Below, piece after piece: positions 1-8,352 of a stretch of DNA of 64,000 nt (position 1 is its first letter; each line of letters starts with the position of its first letter). This DNA comes from Arthrobacter sp. PAMC 25486 (GTDB taxonomy: Bacteria > Actinomycetota > Actinomycetes > Actinomycetales > Micrococcaceae): positions 1,550,001-1,614,000 of the forward strand of contig NZ_CP007595.1 of the NCBI RefSeq assembly GCF_000785535.1. Reading direction: 5' to 3'. The notes beneath the pieces were generated by a model. That model searched no databases. It saw only the letters and a list, made by a program, of their open reading frames with translations, and had not been told where the DNA came from. Position numbers and translations under genes: made by a program.

Positions 1-143
1 CCCCCCACTGGGCCACCGCCTGCGCCGGCGGAGGTGTGGCAGTGGCCCTGGCCGGCGTCGTGCTTCTGGCATTGGCCGCAAAGGGAGCGCTCACAATCCG
101 CACGCGCGCCCGCGAAGGGGCCCTTGCGCCAGTAACGGCATAA
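1..143 (+). CDS. C-terminal end of an integral membrane protein (partial)
   Basis: An open frame enters from the left edge and stops at TAA 141-143, 13 bases before hrpA. The 46 visible residues contain one clear hydrophobic helix rich in Ala, Val and Leu (about residues 7-28), followed by a basic tail with several Arg. That is the usual pattern for the last transmembrane helix and cytoplasmic tail of a transporter. The family cannot be named from so little sequence. The codon third positions are GC-rich like the neighbouring genes, which supports real coding. Confidence 0.55.
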   Translation, partial: PHWATACAGGGVAVALAGVVLLALAAKGALTIRTRAREGALAPVTA

Positions 144-156
144 ACTGGGTGGCACC

Positions 157-3100
157 ATGACTTTCACTATCTCCTACCCCGCCGCGCTGCCCGTCTCGGA
201 ACGCCGCGAGGACATCATGGCTGCCATCGCCGCCAACCAGGTCACCATCATCGCCGGTGAAACCGGTTCCGGAAAGACCACCCAGATCCCGAAAATGTGT
301 GTGGAACTGGGTCTGGCTGAGAAGGGCCTGATCGGCCACACGCAGCCGCGCCGCCTCGCCGCCCGCACCGTGGCCGAGCGCATCGCCAGCGAACTGGGCG
401 TGGAAATCGGTGAAGAGGTGGGCTTCCAGGTCCGTTTCACCGGCCATGTGGGCCCGAAAACCAAGATCAAACTGATGACCGACGGCATCCTGCTCGCGGA
501 AATCCAGCGCGACCGCCTGCTGCGCAAATACTCCGTCATCATCATCGACGAGGCCCACGAACGCTCGCTGAACATCGACTTCATTCTCGGTTATCTGCGC
601 CAGATCCTGCCCCAGCGCCCGGACCTGAAAATCGTCATCACCTCGGCCACGATCGATCCCGAGCGTTTCGCCACGCACTTCGCCGCCTCCGAGGGCCCGG
701 CCCCGATCATCGAGGTCTCCGGACGCACCTTCCCCGTGGACATCCGCTACCGCCCGCTTTCCGGCCCTGCCAATGGCGAAAATTCCGATGGGATGGACGA
801 CGACGAACCCGGCTCGGGCGCGGACCGTCGCGGATCCGCTCGGGACAAGTTCGTGGGAGACCGGGAAGACGGCGGCAACAGTGAAGAGGACCGGGACCCC
901 CTCGATGCCGTATGCGACGCCGTGGACGAACTCGCCAAGGAAGCGCCCGGGGACATCCTCATCTTCTTCTCCGGCGAGCGGGAAATCCGCGACGCCGCCG
1001 ATGCACTGCACGGCCGTGCCAAAACAAATCCGCGGCTGCGCGACGTGCAAATCCTGCCGCTCTTCGCCCGGCTGTCGCTGGCCGAGCAGCACGCCGTGTT
1101 CACCACGGGCAGCCGCAAGCGCATCGTGCTGGCCACGAACGTTGCCGAAACCTCGCTGACGGTGCCGGGCATCAAATACGTGATCGACACCGGCACGGCC
1201 CGCATCTCGCGGTATTCGCACCGCACCAAGGTCCAGCGCCTGCCCATTGAACGCGTCTCACAGGCCTCCGCCAACCAGCGTTCGGGCCGTTGCGGGCGTG
1301 TCTCCGACGGCATCTGCATCCGGCTGTATTCCGAGGAGGATTACAACGCCCGGAGCGAGTTCACGGACCCGGAAATCCTGCGCACCAACTTGGCCGCCGT
1401 CATCCTGCAAATGACGGCCATGGGTGTGGCCAAGGGGCCCAAGGACGTGGAGAAGTTCCCGTTCGTCCAGCCGCCGGACTCGCGGGCCATCACCGACGGC
1501 GTGACCCTGCTGCGCGAGCTGGGCGCGGTGAACACCCAAGGTGGGATTACCGCCGTCGGGCGTCAACTCTCACAGCTCCCGGTGGACCCGAGGCTGGGAC
1601 GCATGATCGTGGAAGCTGCCAAGCGCGGTGTGGCGGCCGAGGTCATGGTGCTCGCCGCGGCGCTCACCATCCAGGACCCGCGCGAGCGCCCCACGGACAA
1701 GCAGCAGCTGGCGCAGGAAAAGCACAAGCGCTTTGTTGACGAGCATTCGGACTTCACCGGCTTCCTGAATTTGTGGCGGTATATCAAGGAGAAGCAGAAC
1801 GAGCTGTCCTCGAGCGCGTTCCGGCGCCTGTGCAAGGCCGAGTTCATCAACTACCTGCGCGTGCGTGAGTGGCAAGACCTGTTCAGCCAGCTCAAGGCGA
1901 TGGCGAAGTCGCTGGACATCAAGGTCTCCGGCAACGACATCGACCCCGTGGGCAACCACGACGCCATCCACATGTCGCTGCTGACCGGGCTGCTGAGCCA
2001 CATTGGGCTGTACGATCAGCGCAAGCGCGAGTACGCCGGCGCGCGCGGCACGAAGTTCATGGTGTTCCCGGGCTCGGCCCTGTTCAAGAAGTCGCCCGAT
2101 TGGGTCATGGCCGCCGAACTCGTGGAAACCTCCCGGTTGTGGGCCCGCGTGGCGGCCAAGTTTGACCCGCTGTGGGCCGAACAGGTGGCCCCGGATCTGG
2201 TGAAGCGCACGTACAGCGAGCCACACTGGTCCAAGAAAATGGGCTCCGTCATGGCGCACGAGAAGGTCACGCTCTACGGTGTCCCGATTGTGCCTGACCG
2301 CCGGATCCACTACGGGAAGATCGATCCGGAACTGAGCCGGGAGATGTTCATCCGCCATGCCCTGGTCGAGGGCGACTGGCATACCAACCACAAGTTCTTT
2401 CACCGCAACCAGGCGCTGCTGGCCGAGGTGGAGGAGCTGGAAACCCGCATGCGGCGCCGCGACCTGCGCGTGGATGACGAGACGCTGTTCGACTTCTATG
2501 ACGAGCGCGTGGGCGGCGACGTTGTTTCCGAGCGGCACTTCGACAAGTGGTGGAAGGATGCCCGGCACGAGAACGCGGCGCTGCTGGACTTTGACACGCA
2601 GGTGGTCATGGCCGAGGAGCCGGAGCTGGATGAGGCGGCCTTCCCCAAGACGTGGGTGCAGGGCGAGTTTGTGCTGCCGCTGTCCTACGAGTTCCATCCC
2701 ACCGCGCCGGGTTCTGCTCCCAACCCGTCCGACGGCGTGACGGTTCAGGTTCCGCTGTTGTTCCTGAACCAGTTGCACGAGTCCCAGTTCCGCTGGCAGA
2801 TTCCGGGACTGCGCGCCGAGCTGGTCACGGCGCTGATCAAGTCGCTGCCCAAGGCTGTCCGGAAGAACTTCATCCCGGCGCCCGATGTGGGTCGCCAGGC
2901 CGCTGCCGCATTGGCGTCTGATTTTGATCCCGCCACGGACCAGCTCGAGCCGTCCCTTGAATTGGCTTTGCGCCGGCTCAAGGGCCATGTGATTCCGCCG
3001 GGCTCCTGGAACAGGGATGCCATTCCTTCCCATTTGCGCATGACATTCTCAGTGGTGGACAAGAACGGCCGTATTTTGGAGGAGGGCCAGGACCTCTCCG

Positions 3101-4215
3101 ATCTGCAATCGAAGCTGGCCGGAGCCACACGCCGAGCCATCGCGGAGTCGCTCGGGGCGACGCCCAAGACGACGCAGGCCGGGGGGGCGCCGCGGGCGGC
3201 GCCCGCCACAGGGAAGAATGCCCGCAACGGCAAGGGCGGTCAGGTCCCCAGCCCCTCCCAGAACTCGCAAGCTGGTTCCGGGTCCCTCGGGGCCGTGGGC
3301 CCAACCTCAACCACCACGGGGAGTCAGAAAGGTTCCGATGGCTCAGGCATCGCGGAACGTTCAGGCATCACAAGCTGGGACATGGGCACCCTGCCGCGCG
3401 AGGTCAAGCGCCTCGTGGCAGGGCACACCGTCACCGGCTACCCGGCGCTCGTGGACGAGGGCGCCACCGCCGGCATCCGCGTGTTCCAGCGCCAGGATGT
3501 GCAGGAATCGGCCATGCGCGGCGGCGTCATCCGGCTGCTGGCGCTGCGCGTGCCGTCGCCTGACCGCTACGTGCTGGACCACCTGAGCAACACCGAGAAG
3601 CTCACGTTCAGCCAGAACCCGCACGGCTCCGTGACCGAGCTGATTGCCGACTGCACCCTGGCCACGATCGACAAGCTGACGCCGGCCGCGCTGCCGTGGA
3701 GTGAGGTCGAGTTTAACGCGCTGTATGAGACGGTGCGCGCTGAATTGATCGACACGGTGTTCACTGTGACGGCTGTGGTGGAACGTGTTTTGGCGTCGAA
3801 TCTGCGCATCCAGAAGGCGTTGCGGGGCACCACGAGCCTGCCGCTCATCAGCGCGCTGAACGACATCAAGCAACAGTTGGAACTGCTGGTGTACCCGGGA
3901 TTCGTGGCCAAGACCGGATTTGCCCAGCTCAGCCAGCTGCCGCGCTACCTTACAGCGATTGAGCGGCGGTTGGAGAAGCTGCCGTCGAACGTGAACCGCG
4001 ACGGGCAATCGATGGCGGCCGTGCAGCACCTCGAGGACGAGTACGACGACGCCACGGCGGCTCTGCTGCCCGGGCAGCGGTCGACGGCGGGGCTGGAGCA
4101 TGTGCGCTGGATGATCGAGGAGCTGCGGGTCAGCCTGTTTGCCGTGGAGCTGGGAACGGCGTATTCGGTCTCGGAGAAGCGGATCCGGGTGGCCCTGGCG
4201 AAGTCCCTGGCCTGA
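157..4215 (+). CDS. hrpA: ATP-dependent RNA helicase HrpA (DEAH box)
   Basis: This 1352-residue DEAH-box helicase has the full motor: Walker A GETGSGKT at residues 34-41, DEAH at 131-134, SAT at 163-165 and the motif VI region QRSGRCGR near 372-379. The helicase-associated, OB-fold and long C-terminal HrpA domains follow, and the length matches bacterial HrpA (about 1300). In Escherichia coli HrpA acts on structured RNA and stalled ribosomes; the same cytoplasmic role is inferred here. Two insertions stand out: an acidic Gly/Asp/Glu-rich stretch near residues 202-252, and a low-complexity Gly/Ser/Thr/Ala linker near 1005-1070 before the C-terminal domain. The ATG at 157 follows a GGTGG ribosome-binding site. 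The gene appears monocistronic. Confidence 0.97.
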   Translation: MTFTISYPAALPVSERREDIMAAIAANQVTIIAGETGSGKTTQIPKMCVELGLAEKGLIGHTQPRRLAARTVAERIASELGVEIGEEVGFQVRFTGHVGPKTKIKLMTDGILLAEIQRDRLLRKYSVIIIDEAHERSLNIDFILGYLRQILPQRPDLKIVITSATIDPERFATHFAASEGPAPIIEVSGRTFPVDIRYRPLSGPANGENSDGMDDDEPGSGADRRGSARDKFVGDREDGGNSEEDRDPLDAVCDAVDELAKEAPGDILIFFSGEREIRDAADALHGRAKTNPRLRDVQILPLFARLSLAEQHAVFTTGSRKRIVLATNVAETSLTVPGIKYVIDTGTARISRYSHRTKVQRLPIERVSQASANQRSGRCGRVSDGICIRLYSEEDYNARSEFTDPEILRTNLAAVILQMTAMGVAKGPKDVEKFPFVQPPDSRAITDGVTLLRELGAVNTQGGITAVGRQLSQLPVDPRLGRMIVEAAKRGVAAEVMVLAAALTIQDPRERPTDKQQLAQEKHKRFVDEHSDFTGFLNLWRYIKEKQNELSSSAFRRLCKAEFINYLRVREWQDLFSQLKAMAKSLDIKVSGNDIDPVGNHDAIHMSLLTGLLSHIGLYDQRKREYAGARGTKFMVFPGSALFKKSPDWVMAAELVETSRLWARVAAKFDPLWAEQVAPDLVKRTYSEPHWSKKMGSVMAHEKVTLYGVPIVPDRRIHYGKIDPELSREMFIRHALVEGDWHTNHKFFHRNQALLAEVEELETRMRRRDLRVDDETLFDFYDERVGGDVVSERHFDKWWKDARHENAALLDFDTQVVMAEEPELDEAAFPKTWVQGEFVLPLSYEFHPTAPGSAPNPSDGVTVQVPLLFLNQLHESQFRWQIPGLRAELVTALIKSLPKAVRKNFIPAPDVGRQAAAALASDFDPATDQLEPSLELALRRLKGHVIPPGSWNRDAIPSHLRMTFSVVDKNGRILEEGQDLSDLQSKLAGATRRAIAESLGATPKTTQAGGAPRAAPATGKNARNGKGGQVPSPSQNSQAGSGSLGAVGPTSTTTGSQKGSDGSGIAERSGITSWDMGTLPREVKRLVAGHTVTGYPALVDEGATAGIRVFQRQDVQESAMRGGVIRLLALRVPSPDRYVLDHLSNTEKLTFSQNPHGSVTELIADCTLATIDKLTPAALPWSEVEFNALYETVRAELIDTVFTVTAVVERVLASNLRIQKALRGTTSLPLISALNDIKQQLELLVYPGFVAKTGFAQLSQLPRYLTAIERRLEKLPSNVNRDGQSMAAVQHLEDEYDDATAALLPGQRSTAGLEHVRWMIEELRVSLFAVELGTAYSVSEKRIRVALAKSLA

Positions 4216-4235
4216 CCGCCCGCCCCCACAAACAA

Positions 4236-4303
4236 ACGCTCGCGCACATACGGGGGTGTTTGGCCCGACCCTCGCTCACATACGGGGCGTTTTCCCCGAC
4301 GCT
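4236..4303. repeat. Two tandem copies of a dispersed 31-32 bp repeat
   Basis: Two head-to-tail units lie between hrpA and the toxin-antitoxin operon. Unit 1 (4236-4267, 32 bp) and unit 2 (4268-4298, 31 bp) share the core CTCGCKCACATACGGGG followed by a GTTT-type loop and a C-rich end, and a third copy starts at 4299. The GGGG/CCCC pair around GTTTT can form a small hairpin in unit 2. The same unit recurs at 62163-62370, and a diverged form at 8353-8478. Confidence 0.8.
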
Positions 4304-4312
4304 GTTGGATTG

Positions 4313-4352
4313 GCAACTCCTCACGTACAATTAGTTGTACGTGAGGAGTTGC
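4313..4352. promoter_or_regulatory. Perfect 18-bp inverted repeat over the yefM promoter and ribosome-binding site
   Basis: The arms 4313-4330 and 4335-4352 are perfectly complementary, separated by TTAG. The left arm contains a TACAAT -10-like box (4326-4331) and both arms carry GTAC. The right arm contains the ribosome-binding site GAGGAG (4343-4348), just before the ATG at 4354. As DNA this fits an autoregulatory YefM operator; known YefM operators have a short GTAC-containing palindrome core. If transcription began upstream of the palindrome, the RNA hairpin would bury the ribosome-binding site. Confidence 0.7.
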
Positions 4353-4353
4353 T

Positions 4354-4605
4354 ATGAAAACCATGAGCTATTCAGAGTCGCGGGCAAACTACGCGGCCAC
4401 ACTTGATGCGGTAGTGAACGACAGCGAGGAAGTCGTGATCACCCGATCCGGGAAAGAGCCGGTGGTGATTGTCTCCCTGGTGGAGTACCAGTCATTGAAG
4501 GAAACTGCGTATCTGTTGCGCAGCCCTGCCAACGCACGCCGCCTGTTGGGCGCCATTGACCGCTTGGAGAACGGGTCCGGCGTCGAACATGACCTGCTCC
4601 CATGA
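4354..4605 (+). CDS. yefM: Type II antitoxin, YefM/Phd family
   Basis: This 83-residue antitoxin has the typical YefM/Phd start (Tyr-Ser-Glu-Ser-Arg near residues 5-9), the ITRSGKEPVVIVS strand region and a Leu-rich helix. The C-terminal acidic tail should wrap the toxin. It neutralises YoeB by binding and, with it, represses its own operon. The stop overlaps the toxin start by four bases (ATGA, 4602-4605), so the pair is translationally coupled. The long palindrome directly upstream is its likely operator. I am sure of the family; activity is inferred. Confidence 0.95.
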   Translation: MKTMSYSESRANYAATLDAVVNDSEEVVITRSGKEPVVIVSLVEYQSLKETAYLLRSPANARRLLGAIDRLENGSGVEHDLLP

Positions 4606-4859
4606 AGTTGGTGTGGGATGAGCAGGCTTGGGCGGAATACGTTGATTGGCAACGTGACGACAAAAGAGTCCTCAAGCGCATCAATGAACTCCTGAAGGAT
4701 ATTGCCCGCAACGGGAACGACGGCATCGGCAAGCCCGAGCCGCTCAAGCACGGTTTCAGCGGCTATTGGTCACGCAGGATCACCGACGAGCACAGGCTCG
4801 TGTACAAAGCTACCGGGGATGAAATCCGCATCGCCCAGTGCCGGTACCACTACGAATAG
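4602..4859 (+). CDS. yoeB: Type II toxin, ribosome-dependent mRNA interferase YoeB
   Basis: The 85-residue RelE-superfamily toxin aligns with E. coli YoeB at the same numbering: Glu46, Arg65, His83 and Tyr84 are all present, so an active mRNA endonuclease at the ribosomal A site is expected. It is coupled to yefM by a 4-bp overlap. Its last 50 bases (4810-4859) lie antisense to the end of the convergent MFS gene, so the codons for the catalytic C-terminus also encode the transporter tail on the other strand. Confidence 0.95.
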   Translation: MKLVWDEQAWAEYVDWQRDDKRVLKRINELLKDIARNGNDGIGKPEPLKHGFSGYWSRRITDEHRLVYKATGDEIRIAQCRYHYE

Positions 4860-6066
4860 GGTGCGGCGCGGTTTTGACCAGGAACAGCGGTGCCGCGCAG
4901 CCAAAAACTACACCGGCGACAACCAGTGCCATTCCGCTGGAGACCCCAGTGGCAATCAAACCCAGGACCAGGGCACCCAGTGATCCCGCAGGCTGGAAGA
5001 CCATGGACGAAAGGGACAGCACCGTGGCCCGGTGGCTGGAACTGACCTGCCCGTGAAGCATGGTCTCGTAGATGGCCCCGAAGGCGGTATGCACGGCATA
5101 GGTGCAAAAGAACGCGAGGATGAGCCCGGCCGGACCGGCCGCCAATCCCATGACAACCACCATGGCGCCCTCACCGATCACCAGCGCGATGGACACTGCA
5201 GGCATGGACCACCGGCGCAGCAATAGTGGCACGGCCGCCGCGCCGATGGCCGAAATACCCCACGCGGCAGCAGATACTGGACCCATCACGACGCCGGCCA
5301 TATCCGGGTTGCCCAACAGCTCCGACAACCGGATGGGCATGAACTGCTCTAGACCCACCACGCCAAAGCCCAGGAACACGCTGGCCGCGAGAAGGGCACG
5401 CAGCACCCGGTTGCCGACGGCCAGTTGGGCCCCTGCGACAATGGTTCGCGGGATCGCCCGGATGGATGACCGGAACGTCAGGGAATGTGCCGGACGGCTT
5501 TCCCTCATCAAGACCAGTGTTGTCCCGATCTGGACCAGGGTCAGCGCGGCTGCCACCAAAAACGGCGTCGCAAGCGCATCAATGGCTGCGAAGGGGTGCC
5601 AAGCAACCAGGCCACCTGCCGCCACCGCGCCGAGGGCCATCGAGGTGCCGACCACAGCCCCCGCACCGGAGATGCCCTTGGCCACCGATCCCCCCTCCCC
5701 CGACGCCAGGGTCTGATCGACGAACCACGCGTTGAGTGGACCGCTGTCCAGGGCCCGGAAAACGCCGGACAACGCCGAGGCCGCCAGGAACCAGGCAAAG
5801 GTCCCGGCGAAGGCAAACGTTGCATAGGACGCCAGGGCAACCAGAGCGGAGGTGACCATGAGCGGCCTGCGGCCCAGAGAATCCGCCAAGCCTCCCGTGG
5901 GCAGTTCGAGAAAAAGCACCACGAAGCCTTGGACGGCGACAACGGCGCCGAATTCGGCGATGCTCAGGCCGCGGTGGAGTGGCAACAACGCGTAGACGGG
6001 AATCAGCAGGCCCGTGGGAAACCAGCGCAGACCCGTCATGAGCCAGAATCTCCGTCTGAGAGTCAT
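4810..6066 (-). CDS. MFS transporter, probable drug/metabolite exporter
   Basis: The 418-residue protein has about 12 hydrophobic segments. The loop between helices 2 and 3 carries the MFS signature GGLADSLGRRPL (about residues 58-69), and a charged central loop (about 190-210, MRESRPAHS region) splits the two halves. It most resembles the single-polypeptide exporters that come paired with small winged-helix repressors; the substrate cannot be predicted. Its ATG overlaps the stop of the upstream regulator by four bases (6063-6066), so both are one operon. The last 16 codons or so run antisense to yoeB, and the tail beyond the last helix is basic and Gly-rich, perhaps a late extension. Confidence 0.88.
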   Translation of the reverse strand: MTLRRRFWLMTGLRWFPTGLLIPVYALLPLHRGLSIAEFGAVVAVQGFVVLFLELPTGGLADSLGRRPLMVTSALVALASYATFAFAGTFAWFLAASALSGVFRALDSGPLNAWFVDQTLASGEGGSVAKGISGAGAVVGTSMALGAVAAGGLVAWHPFAAIDALATPFLVAAALTLVQIGTTLVLMRESRPAHSLTFRSSIRAIPRTIVAGAQLAVGNRVLRALLAASVFLGFGVVGLEQFMPIRLSELLGNPDMAGVVMGPVSAAAWGISAIGAAAVPLLLRRWSMPAVSIALVIGEGAMVVVMGLAAGPAGLILAFFCTYAVHTAFGAIYETMLHGQVSSSHRATVLSLSSMVFQPAGSLGALVLGLIATGVSSGMALVVAGVVFGCAAPLFLVKTAPHPIRSGTGTGRCGFHPR

Positions 6067-6623
6067 GACGGCTTTTTGGGAAGGGCCAGTACATGCCAGG
6101 CGACCGGCATGGCCTGGTCATCGTTGGATTCCCGGGAGCGGAAGTCTTCCAGAAGTCCCTGGATTCCGGCGAGAAGTTCGGCGGCGTCTTGTGGCGTCAG
6201 CCTGAGCAGGTAGTCATTGACTCCCAGTGTGGCCCGCCACTCCGGGCCGAAGTCGCCCCGGAGGTATTCGGACACGTTCTCCAGAAGGTAGTCAACGTTG
6301 TAGCCGATGGTGGCGTGCATCAAGGCGCGCCCGGCCTCGTCGTCGATGAACCGTGCCGACTGGATGTTGGTTTGGGCGTGCAGCGCCTTCCAGCGCCGTT
6401 CCCGCCGGGACTGCTGAACGTCGTCGTCGGCCACAAAGCCGTAGCGTTCCAGTTGGCGCAGGTGGTAGGAGGTGGAGCCGCTGGACTCCCCGAGCCGACG
6501 GCCCAGCTCCGAGGCCGTGGCGGGGCCGTGTTCGCGCAGGGCGCCCAGCAGCTTCATGCGTAAGGGGCTGGCGATTGCTTTGAGCGTGTCCAGGTCATCG
6601 ACGACCTTTTCCGAGATCTCCAT
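6063..6623 (-). CDS. ArsR-like winged-helix transcriptional regulator
   Basis: The protein has an N-terminal winged helix (LKAIASPLRMKLLGAL, then the ELGRRL and STSYHLRQL recognition region, about residues 12-55) and a C-terminal domain of unknown ligand. I chose the ATG at 6623 (186 residues) over an in-frame ATG 18 codons upstream, because the upstream codons cover a palindrome with GCAAAG repeats that looks like an operator. It is co-transcribed and 4-bp overlapped with the MFS gene, so it probably represses its own exporter operon until a ligand binds. The helix-turn-helix assignment is firm, the start less so. Confidence 0.85.
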   Translation of the reverse strand: MEISEKVVDDLDTLKAIASPLRMKLLGALREHGPATASELGRRLGESSGSTSYHLRQLERYGFVADDDVQQSRRERRWKALHAQTNIQSARFIDDEAGRALMHATIGYNVDYLLENVSEYLRGDFGPEWRATLGVNDYLLRLTPQDAAELLAGIQGLLEDFRSRESNDDQAMPVAWHVLALPKKPS

Positions 6624-6640
6624 GCCATCCAGAATAGACC

Positions 6641-6670
6641 GCAAAGATTGTTTTGCAAAGAGTTCTTTGC
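6641..6670. promoter_or_regulatory. Candidate operator of the ArsR-like/MFS operon
   Basis: GCAAAG occurs at 6641 and 6655, and 6655-6670 forms GCAAAGAGTTCTTTGC, a palindrome with 7-bp arms and a 2-bp centre. It lies 18-47 bases upstream of the chosen regulator start on the minus strand, where an autoregulatory operator is expected. Binding by the adjacent regulator is inferred. Confidence 0.55.
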
Positions 6671-6677
6671 GAATCAA

Positions 6678-7403
6678 TCATGAGCGGTTTCCTGTCTAGG
6701 GTGGTCAAAAGAGTCGATGTGCGTGCGCTGTTTTGCCGTAAGCCGGCCACATATCCGGGCGATAAGCGCATGCAGGTTAAGCAGCGGAGAACCCTGGTTC
6801 GGCCCTTTCTCTTTCAGCCGTGGAAGTCCCCAATATGCTCAACGAATGCCGAACGTTTGGCTTTGTCGTAGGCACGGGACTCCCGGGAGAACGCCGGGTA
6901 GGTGGACCAGCAGATCAGGATCTGCACCACACTGACGGGCTGGTCGATGATAGTCGCCGCGGTTTTCAGGGCCTCCAGGCCGCCGGAGCACACAGTACTA
7001 CAGCACCAGCTGAAGTAGCCCGCAATGGTCCCTTTGGATACTGGAGGACAGGGTCTCGGCAGTGCCCGGTGCAACCATGGCGAACACCGCGAAACTGCAA
7101 CGATCGAGACTGCTGACCAGGAGACCCTGCGATGGACCGGAGGCTTGGATTCTGCCTCTGACCTTTCCCCGGCATGAGGCTGTTGCTTTCTGAACCATTC
7201 CAGAGCAAAACAACGCGACACTCCATGGAATACTGATCAACTCCAAGGAATGTCGCGCTATTTGCGGGCCCGCGGCTTCATCTGGCACACGCCCCGGATA
7301 GGCGCATTTTTACGTGAAATGCCCGGAATCACCAGACACACGCTACGGGTGCTCAGAATCAGACGCGCCGATTAACTGCACCCTCCATCCGAGGCCGCGG
7401 ATC
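6678..7403. other. Gene-poor 726-bp stretch with a protein-like remnant
   Basis: No intact gene is visible. On the minus strand, roughly 7000 down to 6814, one frame reads like genuine protein (segments such as ALKTAATIIDQPVSVVQI and AYDKAKRSAFVEHIGDF) and ends in a stop, but I recognise no family and see no convincing start. It is probably the 3' end of a decayed gene. The rest has mixed composition without repeats, consistent with an eroding region beside the insertion-sequence remnant. Confidence 0.35.
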
Positions 7404-7815
7404 CTACGCAGCCGACCAGCCGCCGTCGGACGGCAAGATCACACCGTTGACGTTCACGCCGTCGTCACTCAGGAGGAAGGTGATGGAGGCGGCAAGCGCA
7501 TCGGCTTCCACGGCGCCGGGCAGGATGGCCATGGCGAGGCGGACGCGGTCGGCGCCCAGCGCGGAATCGAACGGGGCCTGGATGTTCGTGATGGTGGCCC
7601 CGGGCGCCACGGCATTGACGCGGATGCCGCTGGGGACGTACTTGAACGTGCTGCTCTTGGTCAGGCCCACCACCGCGTGCTTGGACGCCGTGTAGGCTAC
7701 GCCGGCGGCGGATCCGCGCAGGGCGACCTCGGAGGCGGTGTTAACAATGGACCCCTGCGCCTGCGCCATCATGGCGGGAATGACCGCGCGCATGAGCTTC
7801 TGTGTTTCGTCAAGA
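7404..7815 (-). pseudogene. 3' half of a short-chain dehydrogenase/reductase gene
   Basis: The reading frame is a typical SDR C-terminal half: GSIVNTAS strand, catalytic Tyr-x-x-x-Lys in YTASKHAVVG, IRVNAVAPGATITN and the final SDDGVNVNGVILPSDGGW segment. The N-terminal Rossmann part with the Gly-x-x-x-Gly-x-Gly motif is missing. Just upstream (about 7812) homology switches to an IS605-type TnpB fragment, so the 5' half was lost at an insertion or deletion junction. The product cannot bind NAD(P) normally and the gene is almost certainly dead. Confidence 0.8.
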
Positions 7816-8088
7816 AAAAGTTCTTGTAGGCGGTATCGAGGTCCCGCAGAGCCTGCTGCAACGGGACACAGGAACCATCGGTCAACCATTCACGCTCGGG
7901 CGTCCTCTTGGAGGCTGTCGTCAGGGCTGCGCTGGCGACCCTGTTGGACAGGTACGTCCCAGTCGCCGCGTAATGCGCCTTGCGCAGGGTCAGTGCATCA
8001 TTGAACGCCACCCGCACACAACCAAAAAGACGGGCAATTGCCGCCTGTTGGTCTGTATTCGGGTACCCCGGTAACGATAACGAAGCAT
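7815..8088 (-). pseudogene. tnpB: tnpB (IS605 OrfB) 5' fragment, frameshifted
   Basis: Starting at the ATG at 8088 the frame reads MLRYRYR, the usual TnpB start. A one-base shift near 8068 then moves the homology into another frame: YPNTDQQAAIARLFG, CVRVAFNDAL, REWLTDG and PLQQALRDLDTAYKNFF. This is the N-terminal helix-turn-helix and early wedge region of the RNA-guided nuclease TnpB. All catalytic RuvC residues and the zinc finger are missing because the sequence stops at the SDR junction. Not functional. Confidence 0.8.
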
Positions 8089-8137
8089 GCCTCCAGTCAA
8101 TCACCAGGGTCTGACATCATCCGACGAAAACAGACCG

Positions 8138-8200
8138 GTCGTCGGCGGCGCACCCCTGGAAACTGTGAAGAAATACATCGAAAACCAGAACAGGCCTGCA
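8138..8200 (+). pseudogene. tnpA: Possible tnpA (Y1 transposase) C-terminal fragment
   Basis: About 21 codons read GGAPLETVKKYIENQNRP, which resembles the end of IS200-type TnpA proteins. The HUH motif and catalytic Tyr are not present. It lies on the strand opposite tnpB, as expected for IS605-type elements with divergent genes. The match is short, so the call is tentative. Confidence 0.5.
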
Positions 8201-8352
8201 CGCTGGAAACGATTCGCCCCCGCCTTAAAGGACGGAGCACTCTCGCCAGTCAGTAGCTGGTTCGGGACCAACTTCAGGCAAGGCTCACAGCCATGCAGGT
8301 AATCGCGCAACAGTCCCCGAGGCCAAAGGTATGCAGGTGCCATGGCGTCTCC

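Larger units (their letters stand above)
7812..8200. mobile_element. IS200/IS605-family insertion sequence remnant
   Basis: A broken tnpB 5' end lies on the minus strand (8088 down to about 7815) and a short match to a tnpA 3' end on the plus strand (about 8138-8200). Neither gene is complete. The element ends abruptly inside the SDR pseudogene. I could not define its outer ends; IS200/IS605 elements have subterminal hairpins rather than inverted repeats and make no target duplication. Confidence 0.65.

Noticed and set aside
91..3033. Long minus-strand frames opposite hrpA (up to 487 codons)
   Set aside because: They are rich in Arg, Gly and His, match no family and mirror the GC-rich third positions of hrpA; shadows of the real gene.
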